Shown piece after piece: positions 21,793 through 34,871 of a DNA stretch of 64,000 nucleotides. The notes under the pieces were generated by a model that made no database searches, was not told the origin of the DNA, and saw only the letters and a program-made list of their open reading frames with translations. The DNA is taken from contig OY776132.1 in NCBI GenBank assembly GCA_963675135.1, positions 66,230,850-66,294,849 of the forward strand, in the 5' to 3' direction. How positions within the stretch are numbered: position 1 is the stretch's first letter; every line of letters starts with the position of its first letter. The translations under genes and the position numbers were made by a program. Source of the DNA: Galeopsis tetrahit (taxonomy: Eukaryota; Streptophyta; Magnoliopsida; Lamiales; Lamiaceae).

Positions 21793-24700
21793 TTGAATAA
21801 CAGATTCTGATTGGAATGCAAAAAACAGTTTTCGCCATGGGCTATATATACACACACCCTGAGGAAAATGGAGTGACAAAGGTGCATTCCTCAAGCGTGT
21901 TTTGCCTTTTTTTTTTTTTTTTCTCTTTTTGAATAATAATAATAATAATAATGGAAAAAGAGGGTTAAAAGCTGAAAATAAAATTGGGAAAAGGATAAAG
22001 AGGAGGGAATGAGGTATTTCAATTTTATTATTCTTATTTTTTTGTTTGATTTTATTATTTTAATATTGGTAAAGGGTATTGTTAATATTGTGATTATGAA
22101 AATAAAGATTACTTTTGCATCATCATTATTTATTATTATGTCTTCATAAATTAAAAGATAGTAATATATATAATTTTTTTTTGGATGTTCAAATTATAGT
22201 CACGTTTCTTTTTTTTCCTAAGTATTAAATATTTTATTGATAATTTTACTCCTAAATAAATTTACTCAATAATTACTCATTAACATTGAATTAAGAGTAA
22301 TTAAGACTTAATTATTTTAAAATTTACATCAAATTTATAGAATATTAAAGGTAAAATAAGTATATTAGTTAAACTTGATCACATTTATTTATTTTTCTTA
22401 ATAGGTGTAAAATCAAATGTAATTATGTCTGCGGGGAAGTAATCAGAAAATGCGTATGCAATAATTGATTATATTCAATATTTAGTCCAAGTTCATTGTC
22501 AATATTTACAAAAAGAGTTGGAAAATGAAAGAATGCAAAATCTGTAAATAGATTTATTTCATTTATTATTGATTCATTTGAGCCACGCTGATACACAAAT
22601 TTATGTCATATTTTAAAAGAGAATAGAAGATTTGAATGAATTAAAATTATTTTTTTTCCTCCATTAGAAATTTAATGATTAATAGTTGCAAATTTAAATT
22701 TTAAAATAAGGCCCTTAATGACATGCAATGCATCATATTTTAAGAATCTGTGAAATCTCGTATTAAAGTTATTAAAGAATTAAGATACTGTGTATCATAA
22801 TCTCATTTACATCAAATTTTATCTTGTGAGATATTTGCCTCTAAATTAATTATCTAATCAAACTACAAATTGGCTTTTAAATGAAATTTATACTGCTTTT
22901 GTTTTGATATTTATACTAGTTAACTTTAAATTAATGGTGAATAATCCCGCCAGTCGCGGGAATGATTTTGTTATTTTTGACAAAATTATAGCTGACTGAT
23001 AATGACACCAATTGCTTATATAAGAAGTTATATCATTTCCTAAATTTCACCTTTTTAACTAATTTTTATGTGGATCATTTTTATTTTATTTTTTTAGTTT
23101 TTATATTTGAATTGATATTTTTATTCCTTAGAATGATTTTTAAGTTCTCGTTATAAATATAACAAATATGCAAAATAAGTTGAACAAGTGTGAAATATTT
23201 TACACATTAAATATTTTTAATTAAGATATATTTTTTAAATGCGGGTTAAAAGTTGGGTTATTCTGAAAAATTTGCCCAAAAGATTAAATGTACGGAATAT
23301 TTTTGAACTTGTGGTAGCACACTTTTGGCTTTATAGTGAGTAAGTGATCATGTAGTAAAAAAATACTTAAAAGCGAAAAAATATATTTTAATTAAGTTTA
23401 ATCCGTATTGACATGAGTTTGACCACAAATTTTTACCCCAAATTTTACCTTAATTATCTACTTATGTATAAAATGTTTCATATAATTTTACCCCAAATAT
23501 CAGGATTTTTTTATTTTTTTTTTGCTTTAAAGAGGAATGGCTAAACAAACAACGGTATTATATTATAAAGTGTCGGACTCTATTGCAATGATGCAATTGA
23601 ATCAAAACTTTAACTTGTTTAAGAATAAAAAATTTGATTGGATAATTAGAAATTTATTTAAATCACTTAAAATTCAATTGTAATAATTTATCTATTATGG
23701 GATGATTAACTGGAAAATTACTTCACACTCTTTAAATTCCACATTCTTAGGACATTGTTTCTAAATCTGTCATAAATTTCCTTCAAAAAATAAATTGAAG
23801 AATATCAAAGTATCATCTTAAATTAATTCACATAACATTAATTCTCTCAATTTTGTGTTGTAGTGTAATTTCGTGTTTTGTTTCACCGAAAAAGCAATGC
23901 TTGTGCAATGGTTAAAATGAAATTTCATAAATCCCATGTGTTAAGATAAAATGAAATATAATTAATTAAAAAAGATGAGACTCGAAAATATGAAAACAAA
24001 TGATTAATTAAGTAGACTAGTGCATCATCCTGTAGTGTAATGGTTGTTAACTTTATCTTCACTAAAAACGTGGTTGGGGGATGAAGTAGTTGCTTGTAAG
24101 CAATACAACCTCAAAATCGTGAAAGGTGTTGCCGCCTGTCTGAGTTAAGGTTTGTGATGTTGTAAGTTGTAACCGTAAAGCAAAGGCCTCGGAATTTTAT
24201 GGAAATACTAGTATAGTCTGTCTATTTATTAGAGTCACCAATTTGGACTCCACCAACTCGAAATTCAGTATGGGTCGCGCTCTAAAATTAAGGCTCATAT
24301 AGAGTCAGGTCTAATGAACTAGGTTGAATTTAGTATGATGGACCGTGGGCGCCCGTTTGGTCCAAGTAGTTTTTTTTAACAATTAAAATTAGTTTACTCA
24401 TTTTTACGTCTTATTTCCTTCAACAAATTATATCAATTGTTTCGTAAGTTTGTTTCTTTTGAGTTTTGTCCATAGTTTTATTAATTTTTGGGATCTTTAT
24501 TAAAAGGATCTTTATTAAAAGGGTCTGGTAATTACCCTTTTTTCAAATTCATGGAGTTTTCTGTGATGTCTTGTGAAGGGATATAGGGGGGCTTCTCATT
24601 AATATTACTTAAAGGTCATTTAAACAAAATTTTAAGTGAAAAGGGTTACTGAAAATAATTTTCCTTTTTTGTTAACATTTATGAATTATTTCAGTAGAAT

Positions 24701-25039
24701 TAGAAACAATGATACTCTATAGTCGCTTCGTATTGTCCTTTTAATTGGTTATTTTCGTTAAATAACTAATTATGTATGTATCATTCACGAAACTTATTTA
24801 AACATTATTATTGATCTTCATTTAATTGTTTGTCAATTTAATGCTATGATGGTTAGGGTAGTTTATGAATTAGGCATAATTAGTATATTAGTAATGTAAA
24901 ATGTTAATTATAATTATTTGTATAAATAAATATTATATGTGAGTATGTATTTAAGATTTATATATATATAGAGAGAGAAAAATGATAATTATTCTAAAAT
25001 ATGAAAACTATATAATTGTATATCTCAACCTCTACTTTA
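21793..25039. other. AT-rich intergenic DNA, no gene recognised
   Basis: Begins with the promoter side of the carboxypeptidase-like gene, including an (AAT)n run near 21934-21952. The rest is low-GC sequence with no frame showing a recognisable domain on either strand. No clear transposon termini were found, apart from a small palindromic motif CCCGCCAGTCGCGGG near 22946. Confidence 0.6.
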
Positions 25040-25300
25040 CTTTAAAAAAATAATTCATTTATATATTTTATTTTTTTAATAAAAAAAATTAAAATTAAAG
25101 TTATACAAAATAATAATTTAAAAAATAATGACTACATTAATTTACTTAACTCTAAACTCTAAACCCCTAAAACCCTTAAACCCCTAAACCCTAAAATTAA
25201 TGGTTTAGGATTTAGAGGTTTAGGGTAAATTAATGTAGTCATTATTTTTTATAATTTTAATTTTTTATTATTAAAAAAATTACATAAATAAATGAATGGT
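25040..25300. repeat. AT-rich palindrome with telomere-like centre
   Basis: Long inverted arms (ATTTAAAAAATAATGACTAC... and its complement ...GTAGTCATTATTTTTTATAA) flank a centre of imperfect plant telomere-like repeats: CCCCTAAACCCTAAA on one side and GGTTTAGGG on the other, at about 25150-25225. It looks like a foldback or MITE-type element rather than a telomere remnant, because the telomere-like units face each other. Ends and target duplication were not determined. Confidence 0.55.
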
Positions 25301-27139
25301 TTTTTTTTTTAAGTTGAGTACAATAAATAAATTAAACATGTAATATTTAATAATTATGTATTAATAATAAAATCCATTAAAAATAGTTTTAAAAAAATAT
25401 TAGAATATTTTATTTTCTAATTTTATAAAAATAGGTTGACATATACATGTAATTATATATTTTCCGTATTTTAGAGTAATTAAATAAGTTAATATGATGA
25501 CTTGGATAATGTCAAATAATTATTCGGCTCCATATGGAGTTCATTATGGGCTCCATATCATTTATATATATATATATATATATTGTTAGAAACATTAAAA
25601 AAAAGGTCATGGACTTGACTGATCTGCCAGTCTAGGATGGACTAGATTGTGTTCTCATTTTGTAGGTCCGATCAGTTCATGAACCGGTCCGACCTAGCCT
25701 ACAAATATCGCTTGGCCCAATGTGTTGGGCTGGGCCGGACCAAATTGTCATCTCTACTATTTATGATCACATACTTGTTCTATATATATATGGATATATT
25801 GTGTTTATGTCAATTAATTTTAGATTTACTGGAAAAAAAGAAAGAAAAAAAAACATCGATGTTTTAATTATTTTTTTATTTTACCATGAATTTTCAATTT
25901 TTACAAAATATATAGTATATATATATGCAATTGAATACTTGGGGAAATTTTTTAGTGTCCTTTTGTTGATGTAATAATTAGACTTTAAATGATTGGATCT
26001 CTAATCCTGTGGTCTATTTGTAAGTTGAGAGGTTAGCTGTATTTGTGAATGTGGTAGGACATTTTCTATCCCTTTGTTGTTGGTTGCTTGCTTGCTTGTT
26101 TGAACTGACTTGTATCTTCAGTTGGAGTACTCCACTTAATCAATTCATATTTGTCACAACTAAGAAAATAATAGAAAAATTGATGAGGGCCCCAAAATCT
26201 ACTTTATCACAACCAATGATGAAAATTATTTTACTTGAGCAAACAAAATACTGCAAAATTATCGTGCATTCAAATGCTAATATTAGAATTTCACGATACA
26301 ATTTTTTAAAAACGGCAAAAATATTATTAAAAGGGTATCAGAAAATAGAAATACCAAAAAATAGACACAACAAAAATACAAAACAAGAGCAATCTTAAAC
26401 ACTAAACTACTAGAGAGTCAACAGATACATTGAATCGGTCCCCACGTCCAATCATCAAAAGAGATCCAAGAACGGAGCCTCCCTTTTGCCATCTAAATGC
26501 CACAATTGAAAAGGAATTAAAATCATAATTTTTTCATTAATTTGTAATAGTAGTGTATGAATATGTTAAAATAATTTGAAATTGATAGAAAAAATTGTTC
26601 GTGAAGGTATAGCACATCAGATTGATTTGAGATTCAAAGACAAGTTTGAGTTGACCGCAAAAGAAGAACTTGGAGCTCCAAATTTGATTCAATACCGATT
26701 TAATTTAATTTTTTGATTTGAATACATGTTTAAAAGAATAAAAATCTAAAACTTACGTTTTCTTCGAAGGTGCTGAAGTCGAAAATCGCTAGTTGGACGG
26801 TTTTGGATCGTCTAGTGCCTAGGCCACCTAGACAGTCCAATTTACGCAAGAAATTTGCATGTCATCGTTGCCTACCGTCGCCCCCACAGGTCAATTTATT
26901 ATAGAAGAGGTTAAGGTTTATATTATTCATTTTTTTGGAAACGAACCACCTAGACGGCGCCTAACGAAAATGCCGACTAAAACTAAGTTAAAATTACAGA
27001 TTAAATTGCTTTCGGAACATGTCCATCCCTCTACATATTTGAACTTCATCTGAACAAGGAGTTAAGGAGGCAAGAATCTTGAATCAGCCATAACAAGTTT
27101 CTGCCTCTGAGGCCAATTCTTCATTAGTCCATGACTTTT
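25301..27139. other. Intergenic DNA with repeat fragments
   Basis: (TA)n at about 25565-25582. A GC-richer stretch at about 25612-25760 (CTGGGCCGGACC, AACCGGTCCGACC) resembles MITE remnants. A stretch at 26760-26960 contains GCCTAGGCCACCTAGAC and shares GTCGAAAATCG and TAGTTGGACG with the region near 9285. The open frames here show no domain I recognise. Confidence 0.5.
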
Positions 27140-27717
27140 CTGGTAATACGATGCCGGATTCTGGAATTCCGGCAACTAAAACCAAACTCAATACTAAATT
27201 GCGATCTGAAAATCGAGACTCCCAAACTCTAAATTCAAAGAATCAAATTGAGAATAAGATGAATCCCCAACCAAATCTGCCCCAAAACGGTTTCAAAAAT
27301 CTACCAGCTGGAAAAAAAATCCCCTTACCTCTGTCGAGCACGAAACCATTCCTATGGCTGTGATGTTGAAAGGTGCAATCGAAAACAGACCTTGATATAG
27401 AACCTTTCACGAGATGAAGGTTGAATTTAAAGAATCGTCGATCTTGTTGTACAAGAAGATCGTGAGAAATCACGAAAATTTGAGTAACCCAAATGGATGT
27501 AAATATCAATAATATCTTGAGGAATTCGGCAAGGTTTTTGAACTTATGCAGAAGGTCTAGAAATTCAACACATTTTTTTCATTTCTGAAATATTTTGATC
27601 AAAGAAAGAATGGAGAAAACATATGTACCCCTTACAGATGTAAAGATGAAAGGTAAAATCAAGAAACAGATGGGGTTATGATACATCAAGTAGTTAGTAG
27701 CCAAAATACGGGGCAAG
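27140..27717. other. Unidentified open stretch upstream of VPS24's 3' end
   Basis: A 70-codon plus-strand frame (27151-27363) reads without a stop but ends abruptly and has no recognised domain. On the minus strand a frame spans 27243-27509. Base composition is closer to coding than the surroundings, so it may be a fragment of a retroelement or lost gene. I cannot assign it. Confidence 0.3.
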
Positions 27718-30700
27718 TCAGGATCGAACTTTGGCAAGGCGAGCCCTTATATTTTCCATTTCTTCCTCATCATCAACATTCTCCTGTGATTCCACAAATT
27801 AAAGACCAAAAACAGAAAATGTGACATAGAAAGAAATGAGTGTATATACCTCTCGTTGTTCACTTGTAGCAGGTTGTTTTAGTTTCTGCTTTCTAACAGC
27901 TTCAGGAAGTTGTGCTGCCGTCTCTCCAGCAATTGCTGTTAACACCTTTTCGATTTCCTCTTCAGTCTCCTCTTCTATGTCTTCAGAATCCAGTGCATCG
28001 TCCATAGCCTCGTTCACCATCTCTTCTATTATACCAGCCTATAATAGCATACATAGCGTACTTCATTATCGTTTAATCATTTAATAAAAGAGCAAATAAT
28101 TCTTTTTTTCTAAAATTACCTTAGTCATCTCTTTACTGAATTCTTGCATTGTGACAGCTACTGCTGGAGCTTTCATAAGATCATTGACAATCTTCATGAC
28201 TTCAGCACTTTTCGACAAATGTCCCACAGTTCGAGCAACAGCTGAAGATACAGTGGGAAATATCATCACACGAAATGGGAGAAACGACAACGTCAAATAG
28301 AAAAATGGTACTCACACATAGATGCAAAATCTTATCACAAACGGCAACTAAATACAATAAGCCTTTATTTCTCCACTTAGTATGGCGCAACACGTAAGTC
28401 ACTAACATAAAATGTAGCAAGTCTATGAGTACAAGACAACAAGCAATAAACTGAGAGCAACAAAACCTGAAAACTAGAAGAAGCACTCATTACGTGATTG
28501 TCGGCAACAAATTTTTATATTGATTATGTTTCCAGAAGTCTAGACTGAGCTTATATATGTAGTGGAATTCCTAACACTAGCACTCTGAGCACTTCCTCAC
28601 TATAACAGTTAAAATATTCTGATAATAAACGGTACACATTCGATGAGCATAAATTTTACCGCTGTAGAATTTGTAAACAAATGGTCAAATCTATCAAGTG
28701 TCACGCTTAGCATAAACCATGTCAGGGCAATCAGGCTGGTAAAAAAGGAATAGGGGCTGAAATATCAATTGAACACTTGAAACAAAGACGAATACATGAT
28801 CTACAGGCATAATTATTACTTAAGAATTCTGTTTAATATCATGCCAGAGTAAAAAAGTTGAGGCTTATACCAACACTTTCTCCAAGATGCATTGATATTG
28901 AATTCAACTGTGCCTTGTTCTCATAGAGTCGGTTCACTGTCTTCCTAGATCTCACAATTTCTTTTGCAAGCGCCTGTATGAGAAATGATCCATGAAGCAT
29001 AATTGGTATGAGCAGAATCCTACTTTTTCAGGTAAGTGTAAATGAACGCCACAAACAAACTTATAATCAAAATTCTTCAACGAGAACGATAATCAAAATG
29101 GGTATAAGGCAATTGTGGCGGTTAATGAAAACAAAAGATGATCAATTCACCTTCATCATACTTCATAAGAGGTAATAAGATTCAAAACAAGTTATTCATT
29201 ATCCTATTTTGATTAACTATCTCCCATGCTATAATCACTTCTCCTCAATCATTCCACTATTTCTCAACCAACAATAATTTTATCCTCACTTATTACAAGA
29301 TTAGAGCAAAACATTAACAATGTAACCAACATTCTCATTGTAATTCACTATTCAATGATTCCCATTGAAATTTTTGAACCAAGCGCCCCCTAAATTAGTT
29401 GAGCATTTGTGTACATATTACGCTGGTGCATAAGCCCTCCTTTGTATAAGCATTCACACCAGCGATTATCTACGTAAAATGGCGAACTAAATCCAAAAGC
29501 CTTCACTTCTAAATTGACGTACACTCGAATAGAGTCCAACAATGAATGCTATACATATATACATGGCTATATCTACACATGAAAAGATACGGAATAATCC
29601 TAAAGATATCTATTCCTATAGATGTGCATGTACAGGAACTAGGGCAGATTCATTGGAGGAGCTTTATATATGGATAAAGTTTATCAGGCTCCATTTGGAT
29701 GGAGGGATTTGGTACATGAATTTCAAATCCACAATCCAAATCCACTCCACTTGTTTGGATTAAAAAAGTAAATGAATGGATTTGAAATACTTAGCATCTT
29801 TTTTTAAGTTAAAATTGAGACCATGTCATTTGAAATCCTTGTATTTCTAAATACATTCAAATGACATGCGTTTGGATGGGTGGATTTGATTTGAGGAGGT
29901 ATTTCAAATGAGAGGATTTTAAAATAGATGGATTTCAAATGACATGGATTTAGTGAGGATTTAAAATTCTTTCAATTTTAACTAAAAAAATATGCTAAGA
30001 ATTTGAAATTCATTCATTTAAGTTTTAATCCAAACGAGTGGAGTGGATTTGGATTGTGGATTTAAAATCCATAGACCAAATCCCTCCATCCAAACGGAGC
30101 CTCATTTCAAATGCCTCAAATCAAATCCTTCCATCCAAACACAACCTCAGGTTTTCCACCACTTTGGAAGATTGAATAATCTTGAGCCATCATCATCACG
30201 CTCTCGCTCCTGCTAGAAGTGTTACCTAGTCTATAGAACTCGAGTTTGAACCTTTCTACTTACATCCCTAGTTCACACTTGTAAAAGGTTTGAGGTTATT
30301 GAAAATCATTATGATGATAAAATACTGTGAAAATCAATTAGAAGAATACAGAACAAAACTTGAATCAATGTCCCAAAAATTCATCTGAAATCATTCATGG
30401 AAACTTACATTATCCGTAAGACTAATAAGATTATTATCAATTAAAAAAAAAAAGCACCTTAGCTGAAACCATGTCATTTCGTTTGGCGGCCTCTTTGATC
30501 GCTTTCTGCACACTCTTCTCTTCCCTCTGTATATCTAACCAAACCCACAAAAATCATAAAACACTTTAGAGCAAAACAAACGACGCAAAAATGTAGTACA
30601 AAATCCGCATGATTATATGTAAAAACGACCTCGGATTTGGCGTTCCATATTCCGACACTCTTGGCGTAGGCGGCGCTGCCAATCTCTGAGCAATTGCTGT

Positions 30701-30741
30701 GGATTAGGTTTTGGCTTCAATATATTCATCACTTTCTCCAT
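27718..30741 (-). CDS. VPS24: VPS24/CHMP3-type ESCRT-III subunit
   Basis: Six exons on the minus strand: 30630-30741, 30458-30534, 28871-28973, 28120-28241, 27850-28038, 27718-27783. All borders are GT-AG and the spliced frame gives 222 residues, the usual VPS24 length. MEKVMNILKPKPNPQQLLRD begins the basic Snf7 helix; then IKEAAKRNDMVSAKALAKEI, LNSISMHLGESVAVARTVGH and FSKEMTKAGIIEEMVNEA form helices 2-4. The C-terminus is acidic and closes with the MIM1-like EEEMENIRARLAKVRS that binds the Vps4 ATPase. The known role is the cytosolic ESCRT-III coat that constricts membranes in multivesicular-body formation. Intron 2 contains a 415-bp MITE. No lesions seen. Confidence 0.95.
29687..30101. mobile_element. 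415-bp foldback MITE in a VPS24 intron
   Basis: Near-palindromic element with long terminal inverted repeats: GGCTCCATTTGGATGGAGGG at the left, and the complement of CCCTCCATCCAAACGGAGCC at the right. TCA flanks both sides (29684-29686, 30102-30104), a possible 3-bp duplication. Related words such as CCTTCCATCCAAACACAACC follow just outside at 30126-30147, suggesting a second partial copy. It lies in the intron between exons 30458-30534 and 28871-28973. Confidence 0.75.
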
Positions 30742-31448
30742 TCTTGTTTCAGGGCTTTTTTTCCCTTCCCTCCCTTTCTGATCAAATTAACTGGAAAGCA
30801 GAATTTTTATTTTCTATACTTTTTTCTTCCTTCTTTACCGCGCAAGGCTTCTGTTTTGTGTTCTTCCCTTTACTCCATGAATTGGGTAAAAAGAATCTCA
30901 AATCTCGTCTGGAGAAGCCTTTGGAAGAGATAGAAGAAAGGGAAAAAATAAAAGGGGGAAAAGTGTTGATAATGAAAAAAAAAAGTTAAGTAAGAAATTT
31001 TTACAAATTTTATGAGAGAAAATTGCAAAATTTAGTTGAAAATCCAGTATGAAATATCACAAGGGTTTGACTATTTACACCTCCCTTTCGGATGATTGCA
31101 CACCCAAATCAATTTATTAATATAATAATAATGCAAAAAATTAAAAATACCTTTTTAATTAGTGTAAAAATTCCTTGTTTTTAATTTATATAATTTTATA
31201 GGATTTCATGAATTATTTACACTAAATTGACTAATTACATTTGATTTGGAGAAATGTTGTATTTTGGAGAAAAAATGAGTATTTTTGGAGCAAAACACGT
31301 CTGAATAATTTTGTGAAGTCAATCGAAAGAACAATACGAGATGAGAGAAATTATAATTGGACTTGATAATTAAAAATAAAAAAATATATATTGAGGCCCA
31401 AAATTGGCGGCCCACTTGTTAAACAATTAAGAAGGTCATTTGCATGGA

Positions 31449-31491
31449 GGCCACGGTTATACACACACACGGTTCTATTGAGGACACCCAC
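31449..31491 (+). repeat. Left terminal inverted repeat of the MULE
   Basis: Pairs with 36303-36345. The outermost bases are GGCCACGG here against GGCAGCGG at the other end. Confidence 0.9.
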
Positions 31492-32287
31492 TGGATAAAC
31501 ACACACCCCGTGGGATGAGGACACCCACATGAAAAACCCTAAAGTGCCCTTATTTGCTCTTAAACTTTCCCTCCCACTCATTTTCTCTTGTAAGTTTCGG
31601 TACACCCACTCACGCTCTCAACCTCCCTCAACCCTCCTCAACTTCCTCACCTCAACTCCCAAGGGACGCTTGAACGCGACAGTCGGCGAGAAGCAAGTTT
31701 GTTTCGTGATAGTAGATTAACAAATTTGTTTTTGAAGACGAAGAAACTTTCTCGCGATTTGTTGAAGAAGGACCATTTTTTCGATACCGAGTTAGCTTTT
31801 AATGGGTAGAGGTTAGTTTGTGTTATATATTTTCATGAATTATTGTGTTGTTGTGTTGTTATTACATATTTACTGTTTTAGTTGAGTGAATCGATTTGAT
31901 TTTAATTTTGGTAGGGTTGGGATTGTTAGGTTGTTTAGGAAATTTAGGGCTTTGAAGTCAATGAACTCTTCCATGGGCATGGGCATTTGTAGAATGTGTC
32001 AAAATGTTAGGGGTTAGGACGAAAATGAACTCATGACAATGTTTGAGGTTGAAATTGGTTGATTCGAGTCTGGTTGTTCGAATTATGTAGAGATGTATGT
32101 AATTTTTTTTCGACGAACAGCTAAGGTTCGAGAATAAATTTCGGACACTATGTATATTGTTATGTTTTATTTTCGGACACTTGGTATGTGTTCATGAAAT
32201 TTTTTCGAACACTAGGTAGTTTTTCATATATTATTTTCGGACACTACTTGTTTGTTTGTTTATATTATTGACATATTGTTCCTTTTT

Positions 32288-33723
32288 ATGTCAGAGGGTG
32301 GTAGTAGGGTTCGTCCTACTGCTTCTAATAGGAAAAAAAGGCAACAAGTAGATAAGGTCGTTGAGGAGGAAGAGGACGACCAAGGAGACAAAGAGGGAGA
32401 CCAAGAGGCAGATGAGGAGGCAAATGAAGAGTCAGATGAAGAGGGAGGAAATGGTGAACAAATAACCGATGAGGGAGGAGTTGCACCTCGACAATTGGTA
32501 CCCTCACCTCCGCTACTCACTAGCTTCCAAGGGCATGTAGCTAAATCGATATGGTTGGGAGATGAGAGAGAAGTGTTGAAGTGTAAACACCTCTTGGTTG
32601 CAGTATACCGAAGACATGGCACAATTTTCAAAGTACGCTTGGGGTACTGCCGCACTAGCATACTTGTACAGGCAATTAGGGATGGCATCAAAGTGCAAAG
32701 TGAGACAGATTGGTGGTTATCTGACGTTGTTGGAGGTATGACTCATTTTAAAATTGTTGTCCATTTTATTGTATATATTGTTATATGTTTACCATACATG
32801 TGTTGCCCCAATATTGTGATTTCAAGCTTGGATTTATGAACACTTCCCTACTTTGATTTTGCCGCCTGAAAATCCCGACTTCGAATATCCTGAACCATTA
32901 TCAATGAAGTATGCACCTGAAGCACATACAGGCCCGAGTGTTGACCGAGTAAGAGGCTTTAGAGATCGATTAGATATCCTCATTCCAAGCGAGGTACACA
33001 ATGAAACAAATCAATTTCTAAGTATTAGTTAATTGTTCTCGAGTTAATATATGCAATTTTTCTACCTTAATTTTGCAGGTTAATTGGAACCCATATCGTG
33101 CATTACGGGATCATTACCCATTTCAAGAAGTATCCTACTTCCATGGGTGCATTGTGTGTGGAGACGTTGTTGAGCCGTATATGCCAGATCGCGTGCTTAG
33201 GCAATTCAGTTACGTGCAAACCGTTCCTGAGAAGCCTCTTGCTACCCGTGCTAAGAGGAGTACATAAAATTCCAAAAAAAATAAGCTAGTTTGGGGTGTT
33301 ATGGCTGAGTATTTTTGTACGTGGGATGCACACATGCTTACAGAGGAAAGGCTTGGTGACATTTGTAACGAAGATTGGGATTGTTCTGATGGTTATATGG
33401 ATTGGTTCTTGTCCAACTGTTGGTCTTTCGTAGGAAATCCTACTACGAGGAAACTTGCTCCTCGTGAGCCGCCACGTAGGCCCGATTCATCGCATTTGTT
33501 ACATGCAGCAAAAAATGAGTTGACCACATTGTTGCAGAAATGGAGGGACGACGAATCATTGACGATGGATGGAGTAATGAACAAGGTGGAAGAAGTTGTC
33601 AAACTTCTAGGCGGGAAAAAAACAATTGAAGATGAGGTAGAAACAGTGACACCATCATCGTCAAGTGCAAGAAGTGGACGTGGACGGGGACGGGGAAAGA
33701 GAGGAAGGACTAATCGCTCTTGA
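32288..33723 (+). pseudogene. Plant mobile domain (PMD, MAIN/MAIL-like) gene carried by the MULE, one premature stop
   Basis: Three exons, 32288-32735, 32827-32993 and 33079-33723, joined by GT-AG introns (phase 1 and phase 0). Residues about 10-70 are a highly acidic linker (EEEEDDQGDKEGDQEADEE). The plant mobile domain follows: SPPLLTSFQGHVAKSIW, ILVQAIRDGIKVQSETDWW, AWIYEHFPTLI, VNWNPYRALRDHYPF, HGCIVCGDVVEPYMPDRVLR and FSYVQTVPEKPL. The C-terminus is Gly/Arg-rich (SGRGRGRGKRGRTNRS). A TAA at 33265-33267 stops the frame after LATRAKRST, but the same frame runs on without any other stop to the TGA at 33721-33723, so the gene is one nonsense change from open. The ATG at 32288 (MSEGGSRVRP) is preferred to one at 32252 that only adds a hydrophobic run. 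Confidence 0.85.
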
Positions 33724-34019
33724 TATTATTTGCTATTTTGTAACATTTTGAATTGCGTGATTAGTAGTAGCTGAACATGTATGGTATTTTGGTATTTAGA
33801 TGGTATTTTGATATTTATATGACATTTTGGTATGTAGATGGCAAGTTGATAATGTTGACATTTTGAATTGCGTGCTTAGTAGCTGAACATGTATGGTATT
33901 TTGATATTTATGACATTTTGGTATGTAGATGGCAAGTTGATAATGTTGGTATTTTAATATTTGAACATAATTGAATATGTGTTGGTATTTAGGAATATAT
34001 AATTTTGATAGACCACTCT

Positions 34020-34560
34020 TTTTACCATTTCAGACATGTTCGCGTTTATTTTTCGAACATTATTACAAATGTCGGCAAATTTTCTCGGACAAAAGTATAT
34101 TGTTCGAAACAAATGTCTGTTCGAGTATTTATCTCGAACATTATTAAAAATTTCGGTAATTTATTTCGGACAAAGTGATATTTTTCGAATAAAACCTACG
34201 TACAGTAGCTCTTGATGTTTTCCAAAGATTATCCGACATTTTTTTTCGGACATAACAAACAAGTTCGCGTGTTTATTTCGAACATTGGCTACAGTTTCGG
34301 CAAAATTCCTCGGACATAGTGATAGTGTTCGAAAATCAATTACGTACAGTAGCTCTTGATGTTTTGGGGCGAATATCCGACAATATTTTCCGGACATATC
34401 AAACATGTTCGCGTGGAAATTTCGAACATTGGCTATAGTTTCGGCAAATTTACTCGGACAAAATGATAGTGTTCGAAAAAAAATACGTACAGTAGCTCTT
34501 AATGTTTTACAAGGAATATCTGGCAATTATAGTCGAACACCTTTGGTAAATTATGTATAT
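34020..34560. repeat. ~144-bp tandem repeats inside the MULE
   Basis: The word TACGTACAGTAGCTCTT recurs at about 34197, 34341 and 34484 (spacing 144 and 143). Each unit carries TTCGAACATT, a CTCGGACA or TTCGGACA box and a GTTCGAA box; an older, degenerate unit precedes them. The same TTCGAA/TCGGACA words also appear at 32110-32240 and 35685-35835, flanking both cargo genes. Confidence 0.8.
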
Positions 34561-34871
34561 ATATTCGAACAATTGTCATTGTTTTATTTTCGGACACTTT
34601 ATAGCATATAATTAGAATTCGTGCACTCTTTCAAATAAAGTAATGATTTAATCACATAAAGTGATGCATTAAGAAAAATTGTTTAAAAAACAAATACATC
34701 CGTCAAAAAGATGTTTCAAAAATATTTTGTAGCACACATGCTTACATCCACAATTTGTACACAAATTACCTATATAAATGTTGTTTTGATAATTTGTACA
34801 CAAATTACATAAAAAATTGTTGACAAATGGCTCCAAGTTGTCAACAACAAAAAGTGTGACTCCTTTTACTA

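Noticed and set aside
25137..25225. Interstitial telomere
   Set aside because: Only a few imperfect units, and they face each other inside an inverted repeat.
26045..26398. 117-codon frame in intergenic DNA
   Set aside because: Lys/Ile-rich toward its end, as expected from AT-rich non-coding DNA; no recognised motif.
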